60,000 nt of DNA from Adiantum capillus-veneris (GCA_014529385.2 CM043942.1:4120501-4180500), one strand, 5' to 3'. Positions 1 through 10,895 are shown, numbered from the stretch's first letter. The notes: generated from the sequence alone by a model not told the origin. A program made the numbers and translations.

Positions 1-2
1 GC

Positions 3-2105
3 GACACCCTGGATCCAGGGAACTACAGGACTATCATGATTGGCCACACGATGGCCAAGCTATATGGAGCAGTACTTGAGGCACAGCTCAGCTGCTACCC
101 AGAGATCGAGGGTTTACGAGCTCCAGGCCAGGCAGGTTTCAGACGAGCTTTCTCCACCACTGATCACATCTTCGTTCTGCGCTGCCTCATTGATGGGGCA
201 AAGGCGCGGAAGAAGAGGCTTTACTGCTGCTTTGTGGATTTCTGCAAGGCCTTTGACACAGTCCCACGCGAGAGACTCTTCCAGCGCCTTCACAGCATTG
301 GGGTACCAACAGAGATGATTTGGGCCATATATGCTCTCTACGAGAAGGTGACGGGTCGAGTTCGTTGCCCAGGCGGTTTTTCAGAGACCATTGCTAGCAC
401 CATTGGTGTTAAGCAAGGATGCCCACTCTCCCCGACACTCTTTGGGCTCTACATCGACGAGATCTCCGACTACATACTGCGAGCAGGGGGAGAGGGGAGC
501 GACTTGGCAGGTACTCCGGTCCACATCATGTTATATGCTGATGATATTGTGTTGATTTCAAAGCCACCCGAGGGCTTGCAACGCCATCTTGAGGCCTTGG
601 ACGAATTCAGCACACACAAGGGGTTGACTGTGAACCTTGGCAAAACCAAGGTTATGATCTTTCACACATCCAGTGCAGTGAGGAGCGCTGCCACCTTCAC
701 AGCAGCAGGAGGAAAGGTTGATGTAGTCACCTCCTATGTCTACCTTGGCATCACATTCACCAGCCTACCAGGACCCTTCACTATGAGGCAGGCTGCTGCT
801 GACAGGCTCACCCGAGGATATGCAGCTCTGGCCATGCTAGAGCGGAGATGCCACCAGGCACACTTTCAGGAACCTCGCACGAAGGGGTGGCTTTTCGACA
901 CCTTAGTCACCCCGGCCTTGATGTACTCGGCGGCAGTATGGGCACCAGGATTGACAGCTGACCAGTGGACACAGCTTGAGAGGCCACAGGTATGTATGAT
1001 CTCACGCTTGCTCCGCAGCAAGAAGACAGTGCCACATGACATTATTAGAGCCGAGCTCGCCACACCACCCATGGTGGTAGAGGCACTATTCCAGACAGTC
1101 TGCTTCATCCAGAGGATGAGAGAGCTACCTCCTGACAGACTTACTCGTAGAGCATTTGAGGCAGCTATACAGCTATCAGAGAGTGGGCATGAGAGAGCAT
1201 GGTACTCACAGGTCAGAGCATGGTTTGAGGGACACGGTCTTGACATGGAGAGCCTACCACCATTCCAGTACGACCCCCACTCACCATATGTTCACCTCTC
1301 TCGCAGTGAGAGGAACTTGGTACTGAGACAGGATCTGTGGCAGCTATACACTAGGAGAGTCTGGGAGTCACCTGGCTTGGGGACGAGGATGTCAGATTAC
1401 AGAGACCAGTTTCTCACCATATTGTCCGGGGGGTTCATACAGAGACCACGCTACATGGACACATATATGCCACATAGCTCACGGGTGGCGATTGGTCAGC
1501 TGAGAGTGGCTTCACACAGGTTAGAGATTGAGATCGGGAGACATACTGGTGTTCCCAGGGAGGAGCGCGTCTGCAGAGCCTGCACAGAGGAGGTGGAGAG
1601 TGAGGAGCACTTTGTATGTAGATGCAGAGCATACACTGAGATCAGAGGCAGGTATGAGGCCCTATTCAGAGGACAGCCCACTCTCCGAGAGATCATGGAC
1701 TCTCGAGATCAAAGACAGCTCGGACGGTTCTTACTAGAGATACAGAGCCATCGGGACACACTACTACAGCCACACACAGCTACACAGACAGAGGGGAGAC
1801 AGTCGCAGCTCACAGACTTCTTTCAGAGGATTACCGCCCCTCCCCCACCAGACACTCAGAGGGGAGTGACACTCCCACAGGCGGAGGTGAGCCGAGCTAG
1901 ACGACGACCACGAGTCACAGGCTATAGGGGCGCGAGCTCCCACCACCGACAGATCGAGGAGATCCGAGCCCGGGAGCGCCGTGCCACTGAGGAGCGAGTG
2001 GCCCGGATGAGGGCCGACCCGACAGCTTTCATCCGGGCAGCCTTGGCACCAGACCCGCCCATGTACCACATCTTACATCCCCCCATTAGTACAGGATGGA
2101 GCTAG
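3..2105 (+). CDS. Non-LTR retrotransposon reverse transcriptase, 5' end cut by window edge
   Basis: The frame is open from the window's first bases to TAG at 2103-2105, about 700 codons without a stop. The first in-frame ATG (position 36) lies inside the RT domain, after the conserved NYR-type lead-in, so the true start is upstream of the window. RT landmarks in order: FVDFCKAFDTVP near 231-266 (first catalytic Asp), GVKQGCPLSP near 405-434, and MLYADDIVLI at 528-557 with an intact YADD. A long thumb/connector follows, then a C-terminal Cys/His cluster (CRAC..H..CRC, about 1572-1626) and an Arg-rich tail. The protein would copy element RNA at a nicked target. The absence of stops over 2.1 kb makes this the best-preserved non-LTR ORF here. 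It is not the L1-type RT found at 17143-20019; the clade cannot be settled by eye. Confidence 0.9.
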   Translation, partial: DTLDPGNYRTIMIGHTMAKLYGAVLEAQLSCYPEIEGLRAPGQAGFRRAFSTTDHIFVLRCLIDGAKARKKRLYCCFVDFCKAFDTVPRERLFQRLHSIGVPTEMIWAIYALYEKVTGRVRCPGGFSETIASTIGVKQGCPLSPTLFGLYIDEISDYILRAGGEGSDLAGTPVHIMLYADDIVLISKPPEGLQRHLEALDEFSTHKGLTVNLGKTKVMIFHTSSAVRSAATFTAAGGKVDVVTSYVYLGITFTSLPGPFTMRQAAADRLTRGYAALAMLERRCHQAHFQEPRTKGWLFDTLVTPALMYSAAVWAPGLTADQWTQLERPQVCMISRLLRSKKTVPHDIIRAELATPPMVVEALFQTVCFIQRMRELPPDRLTRRAFEAAIQLSESGHERAWYSQVRAWFEGHGLDMESLPPFQYDPHSPYVHLSRSERNLVLRQDLWQLYTRRVWESPGLGTRMSDYRDQFLTILSGGFIQRPRYMDTYMPHSSRVAIGQLRVASHRLEIEIGRHTGVPREERVCRACTEEVESEEHFVCRCRAYTEIRGRYEALFRGQPTLREIMDSRDQRQLGRFLLEIQSHRDTLLQPHTATQTEGRQSQLTDFFQRITAPPPPDTQRGVTLPQAEVSRARRRPRVTGYRGASSHHRQIEEIRARERRATEERVARMRADPTAFIRAALAPDPPMYHILHPPISTGWS

Positions 2106-2340
2106 ATAGCTTGATGCATTCTCATGATTGTACTACCTTGAGCATATAGACATGCATATACCCCTAGAGATAGAGCTCCATCCCTCCTCAGATACCCCAC
2201 TACCTACACTCAGTTCAGTTTTGTATCAGTTTTTGTTTCATTTGTCTTTCCGATAGACGGATGACATACACACCATGTACATTTGATTTGTCTCATAGGC
2301 CGATTTCGGCCTGACATAGACGTTAAAAATCTTTCTTTCT
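2106..2340 (+). other. 3' untranslated region of the left-edge non-LTR element
   Basis: No coding is seen after the RT stop codon. The stretch ends in a hairpin at 2298-2311, an A-rich patch (about 2323-2328) and then a TTTC/CT-rich run to about 2369. No clean poly(A) or target duplication was found, so the element's 3' end is only placed approximately. Confidence 0.5.
2298..2311 (+). other. Perfect hairpin near the 3' end of the non-LTR element
   Basis: GGCCGA, a two-base TT loop, then TCGGCC: a perfect six-pair, GC-rich stem. It sits about 190 bases after the RT stop and just before the pyrimidine-rich end. Some non-LTR RTs recognise a 3' stem-loop of their own RNA; that role is inferred here only from position. 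Confidence 0.5.
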
Positions 2341-2377
2341 TCTTTCTTTCTTTCTCTCTCTCTCTCTCAATGGTCTC

Positions 2378-2501
2378 TCTTCTCCATAAGTGCCTTGTTT
2401 ATGTATGTGGCATTGCAAGTGTTCTAGATCAGAGTCAAGGTGTCCACCGGATCACGAGCCAGTTCTTGTCTTCATTGCATCTCCTCCTGCCACCTTTGAC
2501 A
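2378..2501 (+). mobile_element. 3' end of a truncated LTR
   Basis: This segment ends in CA and is directly followed by a primer-binding site. It is closely similar to 33288-33412 (shared core TGTATGTGGCATTGCAAGTG). The 5' part of the LTR is missing: the sequence to the left belongs to the non-LTR element and a pyrimidine-rich run. Confidence 0.65.
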
Positions 2502-2513
2502 TGGTATCAAAGC
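2502..2513 (+). other. Primer-binding site (initiator Met tRNA type), one mismatch
   Basis: TGGTATCAAAGC directly follows the LTR's CA end. It differs at one position from the TGGTATCAGAGC present in the other LTR elements of this window. Confidence 0.7.
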
Positions 2514-4036
2514 CCTAGGTGACACGACCACCTTGGATGCTTGGATTTTGGCTGATCCAGTGCCGTTTTGGACTTGATTGAGAGAAAGCTTGCTGTTTTT
2601 TCCTTGTTTTTCTCTAGTTTGAAGCTGATTTGGGTATATGGAAGCTGTGGACCCTCATCTACAACTTCCCCATCCTTTATCCTTGTTTCCTCTCTCCACA
2701 GAGGGAACCCGATGGAGGCTATAGGATGTGTCACATTGTTGGATTGTTCCGGTCTTCCCAGATAGAGTTATGTTGTCGTGCCTATCCACAAGGGGACATG
2801 CATGCGGCTTTTGGATCCAGACGGGGAACAACTTCATTTCCTGCCTTCTTCTTCAAAGAGGAGTGTTTAAATAGCAGTGATATCTTCTTCAACACTTCTC
2901 GAGTAGCTTTCTATGGCTGTGTTTTTCTTCGAGGAGATGGACTGGCAGATTTGTTGTGCCCTTTTGCAAATGCACATCCTTCTTGGAATTGTCGACAGAG
3001 CTACCTATCCAATGGATAGTAGGTTGATTATGGATGAAAGAGGGGGATCTCTTTTCTTCTTGAAGGAAAAGATGCTTTTTGATTCTCTCTTTTCCATTTA
3101 AGGATGGGAGTTCCAGTCCCAGCTTTAGTTGACTCTTGTTCATCCCGATATGCACCAGATCAGGTGCATGCTCCAATGCATGAGTTGAAGTTGGCTTTGA
3201 CAGGCAGAGGGGGATATTTGTATCTCCAAAACCACTTCTTGTTTGATTATCCGACTTCACTGGATGAGTGGAGCATGTGGTTCCAAATGCTTAGTCGACA
3301 ATGACAACAGTTCCAAGAGGTTTTATTGGAGTGTGGACTACTCCTATCTCCATGTTCTCTCTTCACTGATGGTAGTGTGGCCCTACATATCCGGTCATAC
3401 CTTTTGCCCTTTTGTGAGCTTGTCAGTACCAATTGTGGGACAGGTTTACGATCTCTTGAAAACTTGTCAATACCACTTGTTCGACAGGTTTGGAACCTAA
3501 TATGGGCGGTTTTCTTGATGTTCGACAGTAGATTTGTTGAGACCCTTCAAATGACGAGTTTGCATGCAATGTCGGCAGTTGGTGGGAGCATCTTGTTCCT
3601 ACTCCCGCAGTCAGCAACATTTGGATGCTTTTTCCATACATCCCTTGAAGAGCTCCAACCTTTGGGGCATCCCTTCATATGCAGATTTGGCCACGGCTAC
3701 AGTCTTCCTATTCTTAGGAATTCGAGTTTACCGATGGTGTGATTCTCTTTGGGTCTAGGGTGACGACCTTTCAAGTCTTCCTATTCTTAACAGTTCGAGC
3801 TTACCCATGGTTTGATTCTCTTTGAGTCTCGAGTTCTTTGAGATTCATGTTTTGCTATTAGTTATAGAGGAAGCAGTTTTACTACAGGTTGTCCTAGATT
3901 TCTTTCTGGTGGTACTTATTCTCTTTTCCCTAGATTGAGCGGGAAGGGGGCTTTCTATCCTAAGGGGAGCTCTCTGCTTTAGCTATGGAGCTTTTAGTGA
4001 CAGTGTTTGCTCTGTTTCGACATGGAATTGAGTCAG
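2514..4036 (+). mobile_element. Non-coding internal region of an LTR element (LARD-like)
   Basis: About 1.5 kb follows the PBS with only short, unrelated ORFs. No gag zinc knuckle, protease, RT or integrase motif was found on either strand. A purine run near 3937-3948 might be a polypurine tract. No downstream LTR of this element is present; copy A begins at 4037. A non-autonomous, non-coding LTR element is the simplest reading; a decayed coding interior is the alternative. Confidence 0.45.
3702..3829 (+). repeat. Imperfect tandem duplication, period about 71 bp
   Basis: Two copies of a block beginning AGTCTTCCTATTCTTA (about 3702 and 3773), each running on through GATTCTCTTTG. They differ at several positions, so the duplication is not recent. 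Confidence 0.65.
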
Positions 4037-5080
4037 TGTCACGTGTACATCTAACCCTATGTGTACGTGGACAAGCTACTTCATGACATGGGTTCAGTTC
4101 AGTTAGATTAGGAAGTGAGCTAGCACTTTTGTGAGTCTGTTCGCAGACCGTGCATGTCCAAACACTTAGATTAGATGCATATCCTCTGGTTGCACACAGC
4201 ATGATCATCAGATTACAATCAGAACCCATCAGTATCACTTTTACAGTGCATAGATCTATTTTCCCTATTTTAGCCAATTTTTACTTATTATTTTTAAGTG
4301 ACTTTTGTTGGGAACTAGGTAGAGCAGTTTGACTATGAATGAAAACCCAACGCTAGCACTTTCTGGCAGAAGAGACAACAGGAACCAAGGGTTCAGCAAG
4401 CACCTTCTCAACAAGACTCCCCACCGACAGGAAGACTCAACGTTTTTCAGCCATCAACAAGATCAGCCAGCGTTTTTGCACTTGCAGATTCCCGATGACA
4501 GTAGAACGGCAAATCAGCCTAGTGTTTTGCATTTGCAGGACAACCGGCGACAACAAGACCACAGACCCACTAGCGTTTTTGAATTGCAGATCAGCCCCTA
4601 GCGTTTTGCGGTTCCATCGCGACAACATCCACAGTAGGACCAGCGCTTTCAGTTTTCAGCAGTCAGACTCCGCAGAACAAGTGATCTCACCTTCCCGCAA
4701 CAGATCCTCGCCGCACGCTCAGATCCAGTGAAGTTTGCAATTTCAGCCCGGAAAACGCAGATTTCAGCATCTACATTTTCGGCACGTCGTCGTCGCATCG
4801 TCGCCATTGACATCGTCACCGACATAGAGTGAAAATTCAGCAGATAAAGATTTGCAGATTTCAGCTATTAGCATTTTCAGATTTCAGCCAGGCTTGTCGT
4901 CGTCGACATTGTCGGCAAATCCAAGCATTGTAGAGATTTGTGCAATCAATAGAAGACCGCTCTCGCCATAGAGAGTGGGGCCTTCGGAGGTTGACAACAT
5001 TCTGGTGTCGTATTCTTCTCTGTCTATCTCTCAATCTCAACACCTTCATTCACAGTGTTTATCCACTTTGTTTGTGATCA
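4037..5080 (+). repeat. 5' LTR of copy A, 3' end deleted
   Basis: It aligns with 12368-13590 of copy B. Recognisable parts are the TGTCACGTG start, the CTTATTATTTTTAAGTGAC block, the repeated AGCGTTTT motifs (4438-4650) and an imperfect version of the conserved hairpin (4957-4978, one G-T pair). Homology breaks at about 5080 where the deletion begins. Confidence 0.8.
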
Positions 5081-5273
5081 CTTGCACCCGCGAAAAAGAG
5101 CAGAACTCGGGTGAAGAGAAGATCCTTCTCTAGCACAGATTGCAAGCTCAAGAAGAACCTCAAGAACCTCAAGACTCCAGAACCTCAAGAACCTCAAGAC
5201 TCAAGAACCCACGAACCCAAGACCCACAAGAACCCAAGTTCCTCATGAACTTAAGAACCCAGGACTTCAGTGG

Positions 5274-6866
5274 ATGGTCATCACCCGAAGCGGAATGGAT
5301 ACTTCGCATGAAGGTGGTGAGTATGGGAGTGGCGAAGAAGATTTTCCCCACCAAAAGGTTTTTCGGACCCTCCCCCTTCCCCATCTACCCAAAGGATTGC
5401 ACTAACTCCTATGGAAGCTTTCGACAAGATGATGATGGACAGGAAGTTAGAACGCGAAGCAAGGAAGTTAGAACGCGAAGCACAAACAGCAAAAAGAATG
5501 GCAAAAATTGATCGTAAGTACCAAGAAAGAATGGCAGTCATAGCGCGTGAGAGCGAGCAAGCACGCTTGGAAGCCAAAGAAAGACAAGCCGAATTGAATC
5601 GTGAGCGCAAAGAAAGAGAAGCAGAATTCGATCGCGAGAACAAAGCAAGAAAAGCAATGAACAACCGACACATGGAAGAGATGTTGCGACTCTTTTCTCA
5701 AGTGCAGGCAGAGATGCGAGAGATTCGGGAAAAAGAGACTCTCTCCGTCTCTTCTTCTCCCAAGGCATGACACACATGATTTGCATGATTATGATAAGCA
5801 TGATGATTTGAATGATAATGACAAGCATGATGAATTGCATGATAATCACAAGCATGATGATTTGCATGATCAAGATGTGATTACTCACAAGCATGATGAT
5901 TTGCATGATCAATATGTGATTACTCACAAGCATGATGATTTGCAGGAACAAGCTATGATTGTTCACAAGGATGATGGTTTAGTTGATACTTTTTCTAGTG
6001 AAGCTAACCTCATTGCAGATTCGATCAATCACGAAGAACCGATCTTGGCTCTCGAGTCGAGGTCCAAAGAACCCCCTCAAGAAGAACCGATCTTGGCTCT
6101 CGAGCCTAGGTCCACAGAACCCCCCCCCCCCAGAAGTATTATGTGTTCGCATGATTAGTCAGCACGCATTGATCGAGTGTTTTATTCGTGATCGTTTCTT
6201 GTATTTTAGTCAGCGTCTTTATGTGATCCCTTTTCATAGGCATGCCATATTGTACGTTGAGCACGATTCACTCATGAATGAGCACAGATGTATGCGGATT
6301 TCTCATGAAAAGATGAAATGTTTGCATGTCTCTTCCTTGGCATGATACGGTATCCGAAAGAGCACAAGAAGGATTGAACATCAAGCATGGGCATTTCCAT
6401 TGTGATTTGCCGCAGTTGATAGATTTAGATCAGAAAGTCAAGATTCAATCTCATTGTTTGCGTGTGTTTGATGAACGGTTTGGCACTCCGTCTCTATGTT
6501 CATCTACATTGCATGCACAGTCTTTAAGTGAGACTAGAGTTTTTCCAGTCACTTTACATGGAATGGGTATGTTCATGTTTTTGTGTTGAAAGTGGTTTAA
6601 AGAATTTTCAGCATCAGAGATTCTTGAAGAAGGTAGATGCATGACTATGGACAAAGATGGAGCATTTAAGGAGCCACAAAAGACTGACGCCTTCGGCGCG
6701 GCCCAAAGAAGCAAGCGTTGCAGACCTTTATGAAGTTCAAGTATCGCATGACCCACGCATCATAGTGGGCCAGCGAAGAGTCTTTTCCAAGATTCGAGAC
6801 GCTGTTGGCAATCTCCCTTGACGCCATACAGTTCGGTACGAGTACCTCACTTTGAGAAGGAGGGGA
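5274..6866 (+). pseudogene. Broken copy A of the coiled-coil / His-Asp-repeat ORF
   Basis: ATG at 5274 begins MVITRSGMDTS, matching copy B's start. The product then breaks into at least four frames. 5411-5770 carries a charged coiled coil (about 120 codons, rich in Arg, Glu and Lys). 5781-6158 carries the HKHDDLHDQDVIT repeats. 5983-6345 and 6326-6589 carry the rest, up to conserved FHCDLPQLID and FTLHGMGMF-like text (here with V in place of F). One shift lies next to an 11-C run near 6120-6130. Copy A keeps the reading across the point where copy B is shifted (about 15213), which shows that the ancestral ORF ran on to the PPT. Function unknown. Confidence 0.75.
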
Positions 6867-7612
6867 TATCACGTGCACATCTAACCCTATGTGTACGTGG
6901 ACAAGCTACTTCATGACATGGGTTCAGTTCAGTTAGATTAGAAAATGATCTGACACTTTTGTGAGTCTGTTCACAGATCGTGCATGTTCAGACACTTAGA
7001 TTAGATGCATATCCTCTGGTTGCACATAGCATGATAATCAGATTACAATCAGAACCCATCAGTAGCATTTTTACAATGCACAGACCTATTTTCCCTATTT
7101 TAGCCAATTTTCACTTATTATTTTTAAGTGACTTTTGAAGGGAACTAGGTAGGGCAATTTGACTATGAATATATATAAGAAAACCCAGTGCTAGCACTTT
7201 CTGGCAGAAGAGGCAACAGGAACCAAGGATTCAGCAAGCACCTTCTTAGCAAGACCCCACCGATAGGAAGACTCAACGTTTTTCAGTCATCAACAAGATC
7301 AGCCAGCGTTTTTGCACTTGCAAATTCCCGGCGACAGTAGAATAGCAGATCAACCTAGCGTTTTGCATTTGTAGGACAACCGGCGACAGCAGAACCACAA
7401 ACCCACTGGCGTTTTTGCAGAAGACTCCAAATCAGCCAACGTTTTTGAATTGCAGATCAGCCCCTAGCGTTTTGCAGTTCCATCGAGACAAGATCCACAG
7501 TAGCACCAACGTTTTCAGTTTTCAGTATTCAGACTCTGCAGAACAAGTCCCAGACCTCGCAGATCTCACCTTCCCGTAGCAGATCCTCGCCGCACGGTCA
7601 GATCCAACAAAA
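6867..7612 (+). repeat. 3' LTR of copy A, truncated
   Basis: It follows a purine tract (about 6855-6866) equivalent to copy B's PPT and matches the 5' LTR through the AGCGTTTT motif region. A TATATATAA box lies near 7170. One motif block is about 30 bases longer than in the 5' LTR. Homology ends near 7612. Confidence 0.75.
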
Positions 7613-8108
7613 TTATTTTATATACTTCACATGAAACTTTCAATTATCTATAGCAAAATTGTGGAAGTCACCTAAAATTTCCTACAAGGTCGCTTCATTT
7701 TTTCTTGACCTTATAAATGCGATTTCTTCAAACCGTCGATCGCAGTCTTACAAGGGTCAACTTGATGAGTATATTTCTTGGTCATGCTAAATTCTAAAAT
7801 GCAAGGTTATATTTTTAAAAGACCCTCTAGCTAACATATTTAAGCATATCAAGAGGGTTTTCTTAAATAAATCGTTTAATGCAAGTAGCATTTAATTAAA
7901 ACTTATTAAAAAAGAACACTTAAAGTGTCTTGTTTTGGTACCAAACTAGTGTTAAAAGAAAATCTCCTCAAGGGGGTGGATCAGCCTCATCTTTTGGCCC
8001 CTAGTGCCGTATTCTCTCTCTGCTTTATTTTCTAAGTATTGTTCCGTGAAGATTCCTATACTATTTTAATTGAATAATCTCAACTAAGTACGCACTTCCA
8101 TTTCCATG
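7613..8108 (+). mobile_element. Possible LTR fragment distantly like the Gypsy 1 LTR end
   Basis: The last 130 bases follow the same order as the end of the Gypsy 1 LTR (31610-31738): a G-rich run, a CATCTT-TGG block, CTCTCTCT, TAAGTATT versus GAGTATTTG, then a CTTCC..TGACA ending. The similarity is patchy. No PBS follows the CA at 8107-8108. No ORF is present. Confidence 0.35.
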
Positions 8109-8471
8109 ACAATATGAGAGGGTAGGGACACTAGGCCCAGGGAAGTACAAAGTGCACAAGCCCTTGAGTGCAGGTGCCCCTAGTAGGCAGCCCTAGAAAA
8201 GTACAATGGGTAGGGACATGGACAACCTGGTAGCGTTTTTGCTACAAATCAGCCGCAACGTTTTCTTCAGCCCCAACATTTTTCCCTCCTACAATAGGGC
8301 AGCACACATGCAATTGATGGGCAGCAAAGACATCCTCCTTGCGTTTTTCTCCTCAGCATCTACACAAAGAGGATGTGATAACCCACATGCACAGCACCGC
8401 AGCAAAGGTGCAAGCACCGGAGAGGTGTTCCATGTTCTCTACACGAGACATGTCTCCCTCTTTCTCCAGAT
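8109..8471 (+). mobile_element. LTR-like scrap with AGCGTTTT motifs; the DNA into which the LINE inserted
   Basis: It has no coding sequence. It has TAGCGTTTTTGC, CAACGTTTTC and TTGCGTTTTTC motifs at 8231-8350, the same motif that recurs in the LTRs of copies A and B. It continues, after the LINE and Copia 1 are removed, into 20182-20288 and then 33116 onward. That these pieces make one old LTR is inference. Confidence 0.4.
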
Positions 8472-8488
8472 AAGTTCTCTTGCTAGGA
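8472..8488 (+). repeat. 5' target-site duplication of the LINE
   Basis: AAGTTCTCTTGCTAGGA is repeated exactly at 20165-20181, right after the poly(A). The leading As could belong to the tail, leaving at least 15 unambiguous bases. This length is typical of L1-type insertion. Confidence 0.95.
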
Positions 8489-8555
8489 AAATCTTCCAAC
8501 GCATTGACACGCACGCTCGCTACTGCTGTGCTTCTTCGCTGCGCCATCGCTAAAC

Positions 8556-8556
<1 letters not shown>

Positions 8557-8592
<36 letters not shown>
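8557..8592 (+). repeat. 36-base poly(C) run in the LINE 5' UTR
   Basis: An uninterrupted C run, with a second C-rich stretch near 8820-8843. The complementary strand could form G-quadruplexes. The polyproline ORF read through it is a by-product of base composition. Confidence 0.9.
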
Positions 8593-8594
<2 letters not shown>

Positions 8595-8984
8595 GCGCTG
8601 CCCATCGCTGCCTGGCCTTCCCGCTGGCTGCCTCCCGCCTACCCTCAGCCCCCACTGCCTCCCCTCGCGCTGCCCCTGTCCCAGCCTGTCCGCCCGCCTT
8701 CAGCCCCTGCTGCCGCCCCCACCCTCAGCCCCAGTTGCCGCCGCCCGCCCTCAGCCCCTCCTTTTGTACATTGCCTGCCCGCTTGCCACAGCCCGCCAGG
8801 AAAAAAAAAAAGAGAAAAATCCCCCCCGCCCCCCCCCCCCCCGGCCCGTTCGTCTGCCCGTTTGGGTCCTTCTCCTTGCAGTTCGGCACTTTCGGCAGTG
8901 CTTCAATTCCTTGGAGCAGTGTTGACGCCCCCAATTGCAGCGCCCTCCCGTCGTCCCCTTCTTACGCCACAACAGTAGACACAG

Positions 8985-10895
8985 ATGGAGGCTCCAACTT
9001 CGCCACAGAGGGACTCGCCAAAAGCCCCCTCGCCCGACCCCGCTGAGCCCACCATTCGACTTGCTCTCTCGCCTACAGAGCAAGCGAGCCTTGCCGCAGA
9101 GGTAGAGCGATTGCAGGCGACCTCGGTCATCTGCAAGATTCTCGGCACCTGACCTAGCAGAGGAGAGCTGCGAGACCTTCTCCAAGCCCGCCTTCTCGTA
9201 GAGGTGGGAAAGATTTTGGATGTCCAGATTCTCGGACGGGGTTACTATCAGATCGAGTTTGAGTCCTCCGAGATGGCGTCCAAGGTCATAGCTATGAGTC
9301 CACTGGCCATCCGAGCATCATGTGCCCACTTTCGACACTGGCGACATGGTTTTGACCCAGCTTCGGATGTTCTAGTAGAGGAGGCAAAACATCTCATCTC
9401 AATCTGCTTTCCGGGTTTACGAAGGGAGTACCTACCACTTCTTTCCAGGATCGGTTCTGCCATTGGGACTGTCCTGGAGACACCTCGCATGGCAGCATCA
9501 GTAGCTGCCAAGGCGGCTGGCATTCCCTCAGTTCGAGTTTTGGTCAGAGATACCCATACGCTCCCGAAGGTTATCCTTTTACCTCGCGTGAGTGGGGGTT
9601 GGTTTTGACAGAGTGTGGAGTACGCGGGCCTCCCGAACCACTGCTTCATTTGTCGACAGATGGGCCATCTAGCGAAGGCCTGTCCACAGAGGAGGCCGCG
9701 ACTTGCACCACAGTCTCAGCCCCAGCCTGCCAGGGCTGGCCCGTAACCACAGCCAGCAGCACCGCGTGCAGCTGCAGAGCCACCCTCCGAGCCTGGGGCT
9801 CCAGCGGAGGAGGGGTGGCAATAGGCCCGTGGCCGCCAACGCCAAGGGCCACAGCGTCAGCCTGGCACTCACAGTGGCCCTCGGGTGCCTACTCAACAGC
9901 AGTGGGTTCCCAAGGGGAACCGTTTTGGTCCTCTTGAGCAGGAGGAGATCCCTACGCCAGCCCCCACCTCCGCTTCTCCCTCAACAGCCGTTCCCCCCCC
10001 CCCCCCCCAGAGTTCCCTCCCTGTGCCTCATCCTCCCCGCCTTCTGCTCCCCTCGCCTCTCCACCTCGCCCCTCTACCTCTGTCGCCCCATCCCGCCCCT
10101 CTTCTCCTCCACTCTCCCCAGCTCCTTCTCCCCCCCCTCCTGCTCCAGTTCCTCAGTCGGCTCAGGAGTCTGGTCCCTCTCCGGCGGCTAGGAGATCTCT
10201 TGGCAACGCCTTTGCCGCGAGTCGCCTAGCGAGAGAGGGTCAGCCCTTCTTGCGGCCCCCTCTGCAAATTCAGACATCCTCCCTTGCAGCCATCCCTCAT
10301 GGGCTGACGAGCATTGACATCCGATGCCGCTGGGACTTCTTTGACTATGGGTTCACTCGTTTTCTCGGCGATTCCGCAGCAGACCATGAGGCAGCCTGTT
10401 TCAGGGTCCATGTTTTGTTCCTCGCCGCTAGGGGGACAGAGGCCCTGGACTCAGCAGTTGGTTTCTCCTTCCCCCTCTGTGGTAGGGCCGAGACAGAGTG
10501 GTCCTTTGACTCAGTGGTGGGATGGTTGCATACACAGGTCTTAAGAGTTCTCTCACCACATGGGAGAACTTGGAGTTACAGATATGCTGCAGACTTTGTG
10601 GCCATTGGCCAAGCTTGCGGTGACACCCCCAGACTCAGCAGGATGTAGGCACATTGTGGTGTACTTCTTTGTTGATACGCAGTGTTTGCCTTGCTATGTA
10701 TACATTCATGAGGACTCCTGGACAGAGGAGGTTGCGCTACGCACGGCTCGCTCTGCTTGGGCTTGGGCTAGGCACTCACTGCAGTCACGCCTATCTAGAG
10801 GACGCTCAGATGCAGATTACTCCCCATCCAAGCCTGCCTCGAAGATAGCCCGTCTTGCTACTGCGGCAGCATCTGTTCTCTCTCGCTCCCCATGA
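8985..10895 (+). pseudogene. LINE ORF1: RNA-binding domain plus CCHC zinc knuckle, broken
   Basis: ATG at 8985 opens a frame that continues past TGA at 9150-9152 and TGA at 9606-9608. An RRM/DUF4283-like stretch (GRGYYQIEFESSEMA and following, about 9234-9360) is followed by a knuckle CFICRQMGHLAKAC at 9642-9683 (C-x2-C-x4-H-x4-C). A Pro/Ser-rich linker spans 9700-10230 with frameshifts, and a C-terminal segment is open at 10560-10895. This is the usual ORF1 order of plant L1 elements, an RNA-binding protein that coats element RNA. Both upstream TGAs fall where tryptophan would fit the family, which suggests TGG to TGA changes. The last codon overlaps the start of ORF2 as ATGA (10892-10895). 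Confidence 0.8.

Larger units (their letters stand above)
4037..7612 (+). mobile_element. Copy A of the HDDL-repeat LTR family (non-autonomous, damaged)
   Basis: Two direct repeats matching the LTRs of copy B bracket a related internal ORF. The 5' LTR starts with TGTCACGTG at 4037. The 3' LTR starts at 6867 with its TG changed to TA. A deletion near 5080 has removed the 5' LTR end, the PBS and about 400 bases of leader relative to copy B. The 3' LTR stops abruptly near 7612. No RT, integrase or RNase H is encoded. With both ends damaged no target duplication can be checked. Confidence 0.8.

Noticed and set aside
3702-3829. SINE or tRNA-derived promoter boxes near GTTCGAG
   Set aside because: The GTTCGAG-like text does not fit a full B box and no A box at proper spacing was found.
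5538-5966. Minus-strand ORF with hydrophobic MLVIIMQIIM repeats (also 14625-14903), membrane-protein-like
   Set aside because: It is the antisense of the HDDL repeat region; the sense strand has the conserved start, coiled coil and downstream text.
8480-9046. Long polyproline ORF across the LINE 5' UTR
   Set aside because: It is driven by C-run composition, starts inside the target duplication, and the real ORF1 start at 8985 is in another frame.
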